Below are positions 15,819 to 24,888 of a stretch of 64,000 bases of DNA, piece by piece. The notes beneath the pieces are model-generated. The model saw only the letters and a program-made list of their open reading frames with translations. It made no database searches and was not told the DNA's origin. The DNA is taken from assembly GCF_000715495.1 (NCBI RefSeq), contig NZ_JNLX01000196.1:44994-108993 (forward strand), written 5' to 3'. The stretch is from Hymenobacter sp. IS2118 (lineage in GTDB: Bacteria > Bacteroidota > Bacteroidia > Cytophagales > Hymenobacteraceae). Each line of letters starts with the position of its first letter. Positions within the stretch are counted from its first letter, which is position 1. The position numbers were made by a program, and so were the translations under genes.

Positions 15819-17729
15819 TTGCTCCCTTCGCCCGCCATTCGCTTGCTACTGCGCCGCTTTGCCTTGCTGCTGGGCGCGTATTCGCTGCTGCGGCTGGGGT
15901 TTTATGTATTCAATATTCAGACATTTGGGGGCATTGGTTTCGGCGCGATAGCGCTGGCTTTTGGCTATGGGCTGCGCTTTGATATTTCGGCGCTGCTGTG
16001 GCTGAACCTGCCGCTGGTGCTGCTCTCGCTGCTGGTGCCCGTGACGGCCCGGCGGGGACAACGCGGGCTACGCGGGCTGTACGTGCTGACCAACCTGGTG
16101 GGGTTCGTGCTGAACGTTATCGACTGGGAATACTTCAAGTTCATTGGCCGGCGGCTCAGCAACGAGTTTACCACCGTAGGGGCTGATATTCAGCGGCAGG
16201 CCGGGCAAATTGTGGGGCATTACTGGTACCTGCTGCTGCCGCTGGCGGGCCTGGCGTACCTGCTGTGGCGCCTGTGCCCCATGCCGACCCGGCCGGAGCT
16301 GGCGGCCGCCCCAACCGGCCGGCGCAACTGGACGCAACGCGGCGTCGAAGTCGTGCTGGTGGCCGGGCTGGTAGTATTGGGTATACGCGGCGGCTTGCAG
16401 CTCAAGCCGTTGCGGGCGGGCGCCGCTTTTGAGCAGCAGCCCGCCGTGCTGGGCCATCTGGTTCTCAATAGCACCTTCACCGTACTCAAGTCGCTGAATG
16501 GGGCCAGGGTGAAGCGCGTGAGCTACTTCGCCACCGAAGCGGCTTTACGGCCCGCGCTGGGCCGGGCACCGCTGCCGGCCCGCCCCGCCCGCCCCAACCC
16601 GCCGAACGTGGTGGTGCTGCTGCTGGAAAGCTTCGCCTCGGAATACACCGGCGTAGAAAATGGCGGCGTGGGTGGCTACACGCCGTTTTTCGACTCGCTG
16701 GCCACGGCGCCGGGCGCCCTGCTCATGCGGGAGCATTACGCCAACGGCCGCCGCTCCATTGAGGCGCTGCCGGCAGTACTTTCCGGCCTGCCTTCGCTGC
16801 TGGACGGGGACTTTATCACCTCCAGCTTCCAGACCGCCGAGCTGCACGGACTGGGCGAGATTCTGGGGCGCCACGGCTACGCTACCGCCATGTACCACGC
16901 CGGCACCAACGGCACCATGGGCTTCGATATGTTCTCTGGCATCGCGGGCATGCAGCGCTACTACGGCCTGAGCGAGTACCCCGGCGCGGCCGACAGCCCG
17001 GACTACGACGGGCACTGGGGTATTTTTGATGAGCCTTATTTGCAGTATTTCAACCGGCAGCTGGGCCGGACCCGGCAGCCGTTTTTTGCCACCCTTTTCA
17101 CCCTCAGCGCCCACGACCCGTTCACGGTGCCGACACAGTACCAGGGGAAGTTACCGGCGGGCACGCTGCCCATTCACCCCACCGTGGCGTATTCGGACCT
17201 GGCCCTGCGGCGCTTTTTTGCGGCGGCCCGGCTTGCGCCCTGGTTCCAAAATACCATCTTTATTCTGACGGCCGACCATACTTCCCAAACGGACCGACCG
17301 AACTACAAAAACCCGCTGGGCTACCACAAAATACCCTTGCTGGTTTTCCAACCGGGTCAATCCCTGCCCACCGCCAACCCTCACCGCATTACGCAGCAAG
17401 CCGACATTCCCGCGCTGGTACTTGATGCTCTGGGCCTGCAAGCCGAGCAAAAAGACCTGCTGCCCTTCGGCTCCTCCGTGTTCGATTCGACCAGCACAGG
17501 CCGCGCTGTTTTTCGCGATGGCAGCTCGTATTATCTGGTTCATGCCGATTTCGTCACCGAGTTAAGGGATGACAACACCGTGCGGCTCTACCCCTACCAA
17601 ACCCATTTTATTCCTGCCACTCCCCTGGCCAATCCAGACCCGAAACTGGTTCAGCAATACGGCGATGAGCTGCGGGCCATCGTGCAGTTCTATGTAAACG
17701 GACTGCTGGATAATCGGCTTTACAAGTAA
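15819..17729 (+). CDS. LTA-synthase-family membrane sulfatase/phosphotransferase-like protein
   Basis: About 636 residues: five hydrophobic segments in the first 200 residues, then an extracytoplasmic alkaline-phosphatase/sulfatase domain. NVVVLLLESFASEY supplies a metal-binding Glu (about 270), the nucleophile is probably Ser313 in GRRSIEALPAV (Thr in many homologues), and FILTADHTS carries the late Asp-His metal ligands. Relatives transfer phosphoglycerol or phosphoethanolamine to envelope polymers; a Gram-negative member more likely modifies glycans or lipids. No ATG exists near the N-terminus, so a TTG start at 15819 (LPSPAIRLL) is proposed, just after the inverted repeat. Confidence 0.85.
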   Translation: MLPSPAIRLLLRRFALLLGAYSLLRLGFYVFNIQTFGGIGFGAIALAFGYGLRFDISALLWLNLPLVLLSLLVPVTARRGQRGLRGLYVLTNLVGFVLNVIDWEYFKFIGRRLSNEFTTVGADIQRQAGQIVGHYWYLLLPLAGLAYLLWRLCPMPTRPELAAAPTGRRNWTQRGVEVVLVAGLVVLGIRGGLQLKPLRAGAAFEQQPAVLGHLVLNSTFTVLKSLNGARVKRVSYFATEAALRPALGRAPLPARPARPNPPNVVVLLLESFASEYTGVENGGVGGYTPFFDSLATAPGALLMREHYANGRRSIEALPAVLSGLPSLLDGDFITSSFQTAELHGLGEILGRHGYATAMYHAGTNGTMGFDMFSGIAGMQRYYGLSEYPGAADSPDYDGHWGIFDEPYLQYFNRQLGRTRQPFFATLFTLSAHDPFTVPTQYQGKLPAGTLPIHPTVAYSDLALRRFFAAARLAPWFQNTIFILTADHTSQTDRPNYKNPLGYHKIPLLVFQPGQSLPTANPHRITQQADIPALVLDALGLQAEQKDLLPFGSSVFDSTSTGRAVFRDGSSYYLVHADFVTELRDDNTVRLYPYQTHFIPATPLANPDPKLVQQYGDELRAIVQFYVNGLLDNRLYK

Positions 17730-17734
17730 CTGTT

Positions 17735-17897
17735 GTTACGCAGCGGAGCTGGCGCGCGTGTCTGACGCGCTGCCTCCTGGCCCCGAGCCTCTGGCTCGCA
17801 CGCGGCCATGACGTTGTAGACGACCTCCTGATTCGAGCCGGAGGCTCGGAACCAATCAGCAACGCGTCAGAGACGCGCGCCAGCCCATCTGCGTAAC
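17735..17897. repeat. Large imperfect cruciform-forming repeat
   Basis: GTTACGCAG...GCTGGCGCGCGTGTCTGACGCG at the left is mirrored by CGCGTCAGAGACGCGCGCCAGC...CTGCGTAAC at the right, and inner arms CCGAGCCTCTGGCTCG and GAGCCGGAGGCTCGG also pair. Each half contains smaller palindromes. It sits between convergent genes (sulfatase-like and HsdR_N-like). Confidence 0.75.
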
Positions 17898-17909
17898 GTC
17901 AGTAAGATG

Positions 17910-18368
17910 CTACCCCACGGCGGCCGCGTAGGATGGAATTTCTTCCAGCCGCTCGTTAGTGCGCAACTCGAAGTCCACGCGCCAGCAGTAGTGCACCAGG
18001 CCGTTGGTGAGCAGTAGCAGCGGCGCCCCGATGGTTTGGTTATAGGTGGTGGCCTGACGGGCCACGGCGGCCGTGATGGGCACCGACGGCGCCTTGCATT
18101 CGACCAGCAGCAGGGGCTGGCCGTCGGGGCCCAGGGCCAACAGGTCGGTACGCTTGCGGCGCTGGTTATAGCGCAGGCCGCGCTCCAGGGCCAGCAGGCC
18201 GCGCGGGTAGCCCAGGTGGTCGGCCAGGTAGTGTACTACGTGCTGGCGCACCCACTCCTCGGGCGTGAGCACGACGTGCTTACGCCGCAGGCCGTCCCAG
18301 ATGAGGGGCTGATTTGTGGCCGATTGCGTAAGTTTGGCGCTGAAAGGCGGCAGGTCCAGGGCTTGCAT
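17910..18368 (-). CDS. Stand-alone HsdR N-terminal-like (PD-(D/E)XK nuclease fold) protein
   Basis: The 152-residue protein matches the HSDR_N_2 type: WVRQHVVHYLADHLGYP near 45-61, then RKRTDLLALGPDGQPLLLVECKAP (about 79-102), where Asp and the Glu-x-Lys pair form the PD-(D/E)XK nuclease core. Bacteroidota commonly encode this domain alone, without restriction partners, and its role is not established. The ATG at 18368 was used; upstream codons translate an 8-base repeat. No methylase or specificity gene is adjacent, so it should not be called a restriction system. Confidence 0.8.
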   Translation of the reverse strand: MQALDLPPFSAKLTQSATNQPLIWDGLRRKHVVLTPEEWVRQHVVHYLADHLGYPRGLLALERGLRYNQRRKRTDLLALGPDGQPLLLVECKAPSVPITAAVARQATTYNQTIGAPLLLLTNGLVHYCWRVDFELRTNERLEEIPSYAAAVG

Positions 18369-18393
18369 CACCTCCAAAGGTACGGGCTGTGCC

Positions 18394-18480
18394 GAGTGAC
18401 TGAGTGCCTGAGCGACTGAGTGACTTGGAATGGTTCGACTCTTTTCATTTCCACACTCAGTCACTCAGGCATTCAGTCAC
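18394..18480. repeat. 8-base-unit inverted repeat (GAGTGACT type)
   Basis: The left arm reads GAGTGACT, GAGTGCCT, GAGCGACT, GAGTGACT. The right arm reads CACTCAGT, CACTCAGG, CATTCAGT, CAC, its reverse complement. It occupies nearly all of the gap between the divergent HsdR_N-like and AMP nucleosidase genes, ending seven bases before the latter's ATG, so it would lie in the leader of one or both mRNAs. Confidence 0.85.
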
Positions 18481-18486
18481 GCTTCC

Positions 18487-19257
18487 ATGAAGACCAAAGA
18501 AGAAATTGTAAATAACTGGCTGCCCCGCTACACGGGCGTGCCGCTGGACGAGTTTGGGCAGTACATTCTGCTCACCAACTTCAGCAACTACGTGTACATG
18601 TTTGCCGAGCAGTTCGGTACCGAAGTGCGCGGCAAGGACAAGCCCATGCAAACGGCCACGGCCAACGGCATCACCATCATCAATTTCGGCATGGGCTCGC
18701 CGATGGCGGCTACGGTGATGGATTTGCTCTCCGCCGTGAAGCCCAAAGCGGCCCTGTTTCTGGGCAAGTGCGGCGGCCTGAAAAAAACCAAGCTCGGCGA
18801 TTTGGTGCTGCCCATCGCGGCCATTCGCGGCGAGGGAACTTCCGACGACTACCTGCCCAAGGAGATTCCGGCTCTGCCCTCCTTCCGCCTGCAACGCGCG
18901 GTTTCTTCGATGATTAAGAAACACGAGATGGACTACTACACCGGCACCGTGTACACCACCAACCGCCGGGTGTGGGAGCACGATGCCGAGTTCAAGGACT
19001 ACCTGCTGCGGGTGCGCGCCCTGGCCGTGGACATGGAAACGGCCACCATTTTCGTGTGCGGTTTCATGAACGACATTCCCCACGGCGCCCTGCTGCTGGT
19101 GAGCGACAACCCGATGACGCCCGAAGGCGTGAAAACGTCGGAATCGGACTCGAAAGTGACCACCGACTTCGTGAAGCGCCACCTGCAAATCGGCATCGAG
19201 TCGCTCCAGGAACTGCAGTTTTCGGGCGAGTCGGTAAAGCACATGCGCTTCGATTAA
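18487..19257 (+). CDS. amn: AMP nucleosidase
   Basis: The 256-residue protein belongs to the short AMP nucleosidase group typical of Bacteroidota, which splits AMP to adenine and ribose 5-phosphate. The nucleoside-phosphorylase-like core shows INFGMGSPMAATVMDLL (about 60-76), FLGKCGGLKKTKLGDLVLP (about 90-108) and AVDMETATIFVCGF (about 180-193) with the substrate-binding Met-Glu pair, then LLVSDNPMTPEGVKT. It starts directly after the 8-base-unit inverted repeat. A REP-like hairpin follows the stop. The role is purine salvage or control of the AMP pool. Confidence 0.93.
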   Translation: MKTKEEIVNNWLPRYTGVPLDEFGQYILLTNFSNYVYMFAEQFGTEVRGKDKPMQTATANGITIINFGMGSPMAATVMDLLSAVKPKAALFLGKCGGLKKTKLGDLVLPIAAIRGEGTSDDYLPKEIPALPSFRLQRAVSSMIKKHEMDYYTGTVYTTNRRVWEHDAEFKDYLLRVRALAVDMETATIFVCGFMNDIPHGALLLVSDNPMTPEGVKTSESDSKVTTDFVKRHLQIGIESLQELQFSGESVKHMRFD

Positions 19258-19293
19258 AGAACCGGGATTCGCTTTTTCGCACAGTAGAATCCA

Positions 19294-19332
19294 AAGGCCG
19301 TCATGCTTCGACAAGCTCAGCATGACGGCCTT
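19294..19332. repeat. REP-like GTCATGCT hairpin, short copy 2
   Basis: AAGGCCGTCATGCT and AGCATGACGGCCTT form a 14-base stem around TCGACAAGCTC, followed by T residues. It lacks the inner GAAGCATCTCTAC block of the long copies. It probably terminates the AMP nucleosidase transcript. Confidence 0.85.
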
Positions 19333-19456
19333 ATTTTTTAGGATGCTTCAAGTAAGTATACCTATTCCGCGTTCGCTTATCAGCTGAACGCTCTCTTTCG
19401 GCCCGTTCAGGTTTAGTGTCGTTCTTGTGCGAAATCTTAAAAAACCAGCACAGAGA

Positions 19457-21124
19457 ATGATGAATTTTTCCAGGCCTTTGGGGCAAAAATTGGGAGCAGC
19501 ATTGGTGGCCCTGAGCGCGCTGGCGGGCTGCCAGGGCTCACGCGAATCGGTGGACCTATTGGTGACCAATGCCACCGTCTACACCGTGGATTCTACCTTT
19601 GCCAAAGCCGAAGCTTTTGCCGTGAAAGACGGCAAATTTGTGGCTGTGGGCTCGTCGGCAGACCTCAAATCCCGCTTCAGCGCCACCAAAGAAATTGATG
19701 CCCAGGGCCAGTTTGTGTACCCTGGCTTTTACGACGCGCACTGCCATTTCTACCGCTACGCGCTGGCCCTGCCCAGCGCCGATTTGGTGGGCACCACGTC
19801 GTGGAAGGCCGTCATTCAGAAGCTCCAGGAAAACCGCCGGCAGTACCCTCAGGCCGCCTGGCTCACGGGCCGCGGCTGGGACCAGAACGACTGGGCAAAC
19901 AAGCAGTTCCCTACCAAAGACACGCTGGACATCCTGTTTCCGGACGTGCCGGTGCTCCTCACCCGCGTCGATGGCCACGCAGCGGTGGTCAACCAAAAAG
20001 CCCTGGATTTGGCCGGCGTCACCACGAGCACGCCCATCAGTGGCGGCACTATCACGCGCGATGCCCAGGGACGGCTCACCGGTCTTTTAGTTGACAATGC
20101 GACCCGCTTGGTGAGCAGCAAAATCCCCGACCCTACTCCCGCCGAAACGGCCCGTCTGCTGCTGCAAGCCCAGCAGAATTGCCTGGCCGTGGGCCTCACC
20201 AGCCTGGCCGATGCGGGCCTCGACCGCGCCGACATTGAACAGATGGCGGCGCTGCAGCAGGACGGCCAGCTCAAGCTGCGCCTCAACGTGATGCTCAACC
20301 CCACGCCGGCCAACCGCACGCATTACCTCAAAAACGGCCCCATTCTCACCGACCAGCTCACCGTCAGCTCCTTTAAAGTGTATGCCGACGGGGCGCTGGG
20401 CTCGCGTGGGGCCTGCCTGGTGGAGCCGTATGCCGACAAGCCTAAGGAAACCGGCTTCCTGCTTTCGACCGAAAAAGAATACCGCGCCCTGGCGAAAGAG
20501 CTGGCCGCGTCGAAATTCCAGATGAACACCCACGCCATCGGCGACTCGGCCAACCGCATCATCCTCAACATCTACGGCGAGGCGTTGACCGGCCAGAAGG
20601 ACCGCCGCTGGCGCATCGAGCACGCCCAGGTAGTCACGCCGGCCGACATGCCCAAGTTCGGGCAGTTCGGCATCGTACCTTCGGTGCAGCCCACCCACGC
20701 CACGTCGGATATGTACTGGGCCGGCGAGCGGCTGGGCAAAGCCCGCCTCGCCACGGCCTACGCCTACGCCGAGCTGCTGAAACAATACGGCCAGCTGGCC
20801 CTGGGCTCCGACTTTCCGGTGGAGGATATCAACCCGCTCTACGGCTTTCATTCGGCCGTGGCGCGGCAGGATGCCAAAAACTACCCCGCCAACGGGTTCC
20901 AGATGGAAAACGCCATTTCGCGCCCCGACGCCCTGCGCGGCATGACTACCTGGGCCGCCCACGCCGGCTTTGAGGAGCAGCGCAAAGGCCAGATAAAGCC
21001 CGGCATGCTGGCCGACTTCGTGATGCTGAGCACCGACCTCATCACCGCGCCCAAAGAACAGCTGCGTACCGCCAGCGTGCTCGAAACGTGGATTAGCGGC
21101 CAGCAGGTGTTCAAAAAGAAATAA
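19457..21124 (+). CDS. Lipoprotein amidohydrolase (YtcJ-like, amidohydrolase family 3)
   Basis: The 555-residue protein has a signal with lipobox LAGC, unusual for this mostly cytoplasmic family but frequent in Bacteroidota. The metal site begins with YPGFYDAHCHF (HxH at the end of strand 1). Other hallmarks are RGWDQNDW, DGHAAVVN, THAIGDSANR and WRIEHAQVV, and SDFPVEDINPLYGFH near the end. YtcJ-like enzymes hydrolyse amide or imide bonds of unknown substrates. The Met-Met start at 19457 was chosen for the signal peptide. It is followed by a long REP-like element and a terminator. Confidence 0.88.
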   Translation: MMNFSRPLGQKLGAALVALSALAGCQGSRESVDLLVTNATVYTVDSTFAKAEAFAVKDGKFVAVGSSADLKSRFSATKEIDAQGQFVYPGFYDAHCHFYRYALALPSADLVGTTSWKAVIQKLQENRRQYPQAAWLTGRGWDQNDWANKQFPTKDTLDILFPDVPVLLTRVDGHAAVVNQKALDLAGVTTSTPISGGTITRDAQGRLTGLLVDNATRLVSSKIPDPTPAETARLLLQAQQNCLAVGLTSLADAGLDRADIEQMAALQQDGQLKLRLNVMLNPTPANRTHYLKNGPILTDQLTVSSFKVYADGALGSRGACLVEPYADKPKETGFLLSTEKEYRALAKELAASKFQMNTHAIGDSANRIILNIYGEALTGQKDRRWRIEHAQVVTPADMPKFGQFGIVPSVQPTHATSDMYWAGERLGKARLATAYAYAELLKQYGQLALGSDFPVEDINPLYGFHSAVARQDAKNYPANGFQMENAISRPDALRGMTTWAAHAGFEEQRKGQIKPGMLADFVMLSTDLITAPKEQLRTASVLETWISGQQVFKKK

Positions 21125-21190
21125 GCTGCGGGCCGGTATCGCGTCACGGTTTTTCTTGCGATATTGGCCTGCTGTTTTGCAAGTTAAAAT

Positions 21191-21297
21191 GGCCGTCATG
21201 CTGAACGAAGCCGAAGTATCTCTACAGAATAAGTAATCCAATTCAAATAAGATAGTTGTGCGGTAGAGATGCTTCGACAAGCTCAGCATGACGGTCC
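21191..21297. repeat. REP-like GTCATGCTGAGC inverted repeat, copy 3
   Basis: GGCCGTCATGCTGAACGAAG...GAAGTATCTCTAC on the left and GGTAGAGATGCTTCGACAAGCTCAGCATGACGG on the right flank an A+T-rich centre of about 40 bases. Confidence 0.85.
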
Positions 21298-21348
21298 TTA
21301 TTGATGCTGGCGACTTTCTAAACAGCTTTATTAAATAGGGTTTCAACA

Positions 21349-21381
21349 AAAAATCCCCGGCTCCACGAGTCGGGGATTTTT
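21349..21381. terminator. Bidirectional terminator
   Basis: AAAAATCCCCG and CGGGGATTTTT flank a short loop. It lies between convergent genes (amidohydrolase and DinB). Confidence 0.88.
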
Positions 21382-21415
21382 ATATTATGGATGGTCTTTT
21401 GTTGTACGAAGCATC

Positions 21416-21934
21416 CTAAAACCCGCCCGGTTCGTCGGCGCTGGGGCCGTAGAGGCCGGGCACCGGAATATCCAGCAAGCGCAGGTACACGGTGAGCTGG
21501 CCGCGATGGTGAATGCTGTGGTTCAGACCCATGATGCGCAGGGCGGCGCCTTTGGGGCGGTCCATAAGCACCTGCTCGCCGCGGGTGAGCTGGAAGTGCT
21601 TGGTGAGCTTCTCATCATCGCTGCCGTGCAGCGCATCGAAGAGCGTTTTGCTGTACTCATCGAAACGGGCCATAAGCTCTTCGTGCGAGGTGGTAGTGGG
21701 GCCGGGCCGGGGCGCGTTGGGGTCCAGAAAGTCGCGGGAATCGGCGCTTACGAACAGGGTTTTGAAGGCCAGCAAATTCACGACGTGGGACGCCAGCTGC
21801 CACAGGGACATGCTCTTCGGATGCGGCTTGTAATCGGCCTGCTCGAAAGGCACCCGCTCCAGGACCCGGCGGGTATTGGCCAGCTCGTGGTCGAGCTTGG
21901 CCAGAATATTTTGCTGAAGGGAGGAGGTGTGCAT
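21416..21934 (-). CDS. DinB-family metal-dependent protein
   Basis: The 172-residue four-helix protein carries the three metal-binding His of the DinB/YfiT fold: His50 in WQLASHVVN, and His139 with His143 in NHSIHHRGQL. The family includes bacillithiol/mycothiol-type S-transferases and damage-inducible proteins of unknown action; the substrate here is unknown. It lies 50 bases downstream of the MFS transporter gene on the same strand and may be cotranscribed. Confidence 0.87.
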   Translation of the reverse strand: MHTSSLQQNILAKLDHELANTRRVLERVPFEQADYKPHPKSMSLWQLASHVVNLLAFKTLFVSADSRDFLDPNAPRPGPTTTSHEELMARFDEYSKTLFDALHGSDDEKLTKHFQLTRGEQVLMDRPKGAALRIMGLNHSIHHRGQLTVYLRLLDIPVPGLYGPSADEPGGF

Positions 21935-21984
21935 TGGCGAAAGCGGTGATTGATTTGGTGACGGAATGATGGCAGGCAGCTGTG

Positions 21985-23424
21985 CTATTTGCGCGTAGCG
22001 GGCGTGCTGGTGGTGGCCGACGCGGGCGGCGGGCCGGGCAAAACCGCGGGGCCGTCCGGCGCGTCTTCACGCAGCTTGCGACCGCGCAGCTGGAGCAGGA
22101 AAATCAGGCCCAGAATAAAAAACACAATCAGGGCCAGCAGGCTGTAGCGCATGTTGCCCGTGACTTGGGAAATAACCCCGTAAACGAGCAGGCCAATGAC
22201 GATGCCCACTTTTTCGGTCACGTCGAAGAAGCTGAAATACGCCGCCGAGTTGGGCGTGTTTTCGGGAATAATCTTGGAATACGTGGAGCGTGACAGGCTT
22301 TGCACCGCGCCCATGGTGAGGCCGATAATGGAGGCCAGCACGTAAAAAGACCAGCCGGCCTGCACGAAATAGCCGGCCACGCAAATCAGCATCCAGATAA
22401 ATACGGCCCAGCTCAGGGCGCGCGTGTTGCCGATGCGCTCCGAGAGTTTGGCAAACAGATACGCCCCCAGAATTCCCACAATCTGAAGCAGCAAAATGGT
22501 AACAATCAGAGCGGTAGTATCGAGCTTAAGCTCTTCGGAGCCGAAGAGCGTGGCCACGTACATGACGGTTTGCACGCCCATGTTGTAGGTGAAATACGCG
22601 AGTAGAAAGCGCTTGAGGTTGGGCTGCTGCTTGGTTTCTTCCCACACCTTGCCCAGCTCGCGAAAGCCGTTGAGCAGCCAGCCCGAATCAGACGTGCTGC
22701 CAGCCGGGCGGCCGGGGTCGGCGGGCAGCGTGGCGAACGGAATCTGCGCGAAGCCTGCCCACCACAGGCCCGTGAGCAGGAAGCTGTATTGCGTGGCTTT
22801 CGCGGTGGTTAGGCCAAAGAGCGGCGTACCGCTCAAGGTGGGCCCCTGAATAAGAATCAGGCACATCACCAGCAACAGCACCGACCCGATGTAGCCCATT
22901 GAGAAGCCCCGCGCCGACAGCGAATCAAACTTTTCCTCGGAGGAAATATCCGGCAGGTAGGAATTGTAGAATACGATGGAGCCCGAAAAGCCAATCGTGG
23001 CCATGATGAACACGAATACGCCCAGCGTGAACGTGCTGGGCTCGAAGAAAAACAGCCCTGCGCACGACACCGCGCCGATGTAGCAGAACACCTGCAAAAA
23101 GAGCTTCTTGCGGCCCGAATAGTCAGCCAGCGAGGTCAACAGCGGGCTTATCAGGGCAATGATGAGGAAGGCGGCCGACACCGAATAATTCTGCAGCGAG
23201 GTGCCGGGAATGCTCATGCCCAGGAAATCGACGGGGGTTTTGCCACTGTCGGTACCCGTCATTTCCTTCACTACCGAGCTCCAGTAGATGGGAAATATGC
23301 TACTCGTAATCACAAGCGGATACACCGAGTTGGCCCAGTCGTAAAACGTCCAGCCGGTGGTGATGCGCTTGTTGTCTTTTTCGACGGCCACAGGAACTGC
23401 GGTCGGGATTGTGTTGGGGGCCAT
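21985..23424 (-). CDS. MFS transporter, UMF1/Atg22-like
   Basis: The 479-residue protein has about 12 hydrophobic segments and the UMF1 opening TGWTFYDWANSVYPLVITSSIFPIYW. The segment SLSRSTYSKIIPENTPNSAAYFSFFDVTEKVG near residues 385-415 is characteristic of the Atg22-like group, which in fungi exports vacuolar amino acids; the bacterial substrate is not known. The C-terminus is a short Pro/Ala/Thr tail. The ATG at 23424 was chosen; the longer open frame adds a Pro-rich leader without a conserved feature. Confidence 0.88.
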   Translation of the reverse strand: MAPNTIPTAVPVAVEKDNKRITTGWTFYDWANSVYPLVITSSIFPIYWSSVVKEMTGTDSGKTPVDFLGMSIPGTSLQNYSVSAAFLIIALISPLLTSLADYSGRKKLFLQVFCYIGAVSCAGLFFFEPSTFTLGVFVFIMATIGFSGSIVFYNSYLPDISSEEKFDSLSARGFSMGYIGSVLLLVMCLILIQGPTLSGTPLFGLTTAKATQYSFLLTGLWWAGFAQIPFATLPADPGRPAGSTSDSGWLLNGFRELGKVWEETKQQPNLKRFLLAYFTYNMGVQTVMYVATLFGSEELKLDTTALIVTILLLQIVGILGAYLFAKLSERIGNTRALSWAVFIWMLICVAGYFVQAGWSFYVLASIIGLTMGAVQSLSRSTYSKIIPENTPNSAAYFSFFDVTEKVGIVIGLLVYGVISQVTGNMRYSLLALIVFFILGLIFLLQLRGRKLREDAPDGPAVLPGPPPASATTSTPATRK

Positions 23425-23591
23425 AAGGGGAGGCGCGGGTTGAGGTGGTATCGCCGGGCAAGGTAACGGGTTTTCCGCGCTTGCGTTGCCCGCCACGCCG
23501 GAAGAAATGGGCTCCCGCACGGCCACGCGGGCAGGTTGGCCCGTGCGCCAACTTATCTTCGCAGATTACTAAATTGTATTCCTTTCCGCCC

Positions 23592-24023
23592 ATGAAACGT
23601 AGTTTGCTCATCCTAACGGGGTTCCTTGCCTCGGTTTCAGCTTTGGCTCAAACCGGCAGTCCGGTCATCGACAGCCCCGCGGCCTACCGCCAGGCGGGCC
23701 TGCACAGCCCCGAGCACGGCCGCCTGGTGGGCGAGCTGCTGCGCTACGAGCTGCTCCACATGCGCGAGCTGGTGGCCCACCAGCTGCAGGTGCGGCCCGC
23801 GGGCTACACTTTCGTGTTCACCAACCGGGCCACGCTGGCCGAAATCACCGAGGGCCGCTACACCGTGAAGTACTACGACGCCCAGGACCAGCTCCTAAAA
23901 ACCGCCACCGGGCGCTTTGCCGGCCTGGCACCGGGCGCCAGCCGCAACCAGTCCGTCACCTTCCCGCGCCCGCCCAACACGGCCCGCACCGAGCTCACGG
24001 TCACGGAAGTAACGGCCGAGTAG
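23592..24023 (+). CDS. Small secreted protein of unknown function
   Basis: The 143-residue protein has a signal peptide (cleavage near ALAQT). The mature part begins with helical segments rich in His, Leu and Arg (LLRYELLHMRELVAHQLQV) and ends in a beta-rich region with Thr repeats. No family motif is recognised. The ATG at 23592 places the signal peptide at the N-terminus; the frame is open further upstream. A strong terminator follows. Confidence 0.7.
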   Translation: MKRSLLILTGFLASVSALAQTGSPVIDSPAAYRQAGLHSPEHGRLVGELLRYELLHMRELVAHQLQVRPAGYTFVFTNRATLAEITEGRYTVKYYDAQDQLLKTATGRFAGLAPGASRNQSVTFPRPPNTARTELTVTEVTAE

Positions 24024-24094
24024 GCCCGGAACTGGGCGCTGGCCAAGGCCTGGCTTACGCCCTGAGTTGCGCAAACTGAGCGACGGAACCGGGC

Positions 24095-24136
24095 AAAATA
24101 AGAGCCCCGGCCAGCAATGACCGGGGCTCTTATTTT
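24095..24136. terminator. Bidirectional terminator
   Basis: AAAATAAGAGCCCCGG and CCGGGGCTCTTATTTT form a 16-base perfect stem between two convergent genes. Confidence 0.92.
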
Positions 24137-24139
24137 GTT

Positions 24140-24463
24140 CTAGACGCCCTTATTCAGCACGCCCATTATCCGGGCAAATAGACCGCTGCCGCTGGCAGGA
24201 GGCGCGGGGCGCAGCTGCCACACCTGCTGGAAAGCTTCCGTGGGCAATGTGCGCTCGGGGTGGCTGGTGCCGGGTTGGCGGTACGTTACCTGACCGGTGC
24301 GCTCGCAAATCTCCAAATCATAGGACCAACCGGGTAGCCACTCGGCCTCCCCCGCGCTGCCGCAGTAGTAAGCTTGCACCTTTTTAAATTCTATCGAACT
24401 CTTGGTTGGTTTCACGCTATTCTTACTGGTTTCAAGCACCATGTTATCGTTTCTGAACTTCAT
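24140..24463 (-). CDS. Hypothetical protein, 107 residues
   Basis: No signal peptide or transmembrane segment is visible. The central part (SYDLEICERTGQVTYRQPGTSHPERTLPTEAFQQVWQL, about 47-84) looks like a small folded domain; a short amphipathic helix closes the protein. No family is recognised. It begins with a clear ATG, ends four bases from a terminator, and has codon use similar to its neighbours, so it is probably real. Confidence 0.6.
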   Translation of the reverse strand: MKFRNDNMVLETSKNSVKPTKSSIEFKKVQAYYCGSAGEAEWLPGWSYDLEICERTGQVTYRQPGTSHPERTLPTEAFQQVWQLRPAPPASGSGLFARIMGVLNKGV

Positions 24464-24595
24464 GAGATGCTTGTCAAACTCGGTTTAGTGTATCTAAAAT
24501 TCATTTTCACTGTTATAATTTTGATTCAACCCCACGCCGCCGTTGAACCCGGAGCGAAAGGCTGGTGTATATTCACTGTCAAATTCAGCCCTGCT

Positions 24596-24862
24596 ATGGA
24601 AGTATCCAACCACACCGTTGCCGAAGCCACCACCACCGCCCCTTACCTCGACTATGCCGTATGCGTAGACGCCGATAACCGGCCCGCCAAACACAGCGGC
24701 GACTGGCCAATAGAAGGCGGCATCTACACCGTCCGCATTGCCGAAAGCCGGTCTGAGGGCATTGCGTTGGTGCACGTCCTGGGCTTTGAAGGCGAAGCAC
24801 CGTACTTCAACGCGTTTGCCCCGCACCGGTTTCGAATAATCGAGCGGGTGTGGCTGAATTAG
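24596..24862 (+). CDS. Small conserved-looking protein, 88 residues
   Basis: The protein reads YAVCVDADNRPAKHSGDWP followed by EGGIYTVRIAES and a beta-rich end (YFNAFAPHRFRII). Similar small Bacteroidota proteins with a CVDxxxRPxxxxxxxWxxxGxxYTV pattern are remembered but have no known function. The ATG at 24596 was preferred to upstream in-frame starts because the conserved part begins there. A terminator follows 26 bases after the stop. Confidence 0.65.
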   Translation: MEVSNHTVAEATTTAPYLDYAVCVDADNRPAKHSGDWPIEGGIYTVRIAESRSEGIALVHVLGFEGEAPYFNAFAPHRFRIIERVWLN

Positions 24863-24888
24863 CCATTTGCCACAGCAACTTTCATAAG

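Noticed and set aside
17910..18368. Type I restriction-modification system
   Set aside because: Only the isolated HsdR N-terminal-like nuclease domain is present; no helicase motor, methylase or specificity gene lies nearby.
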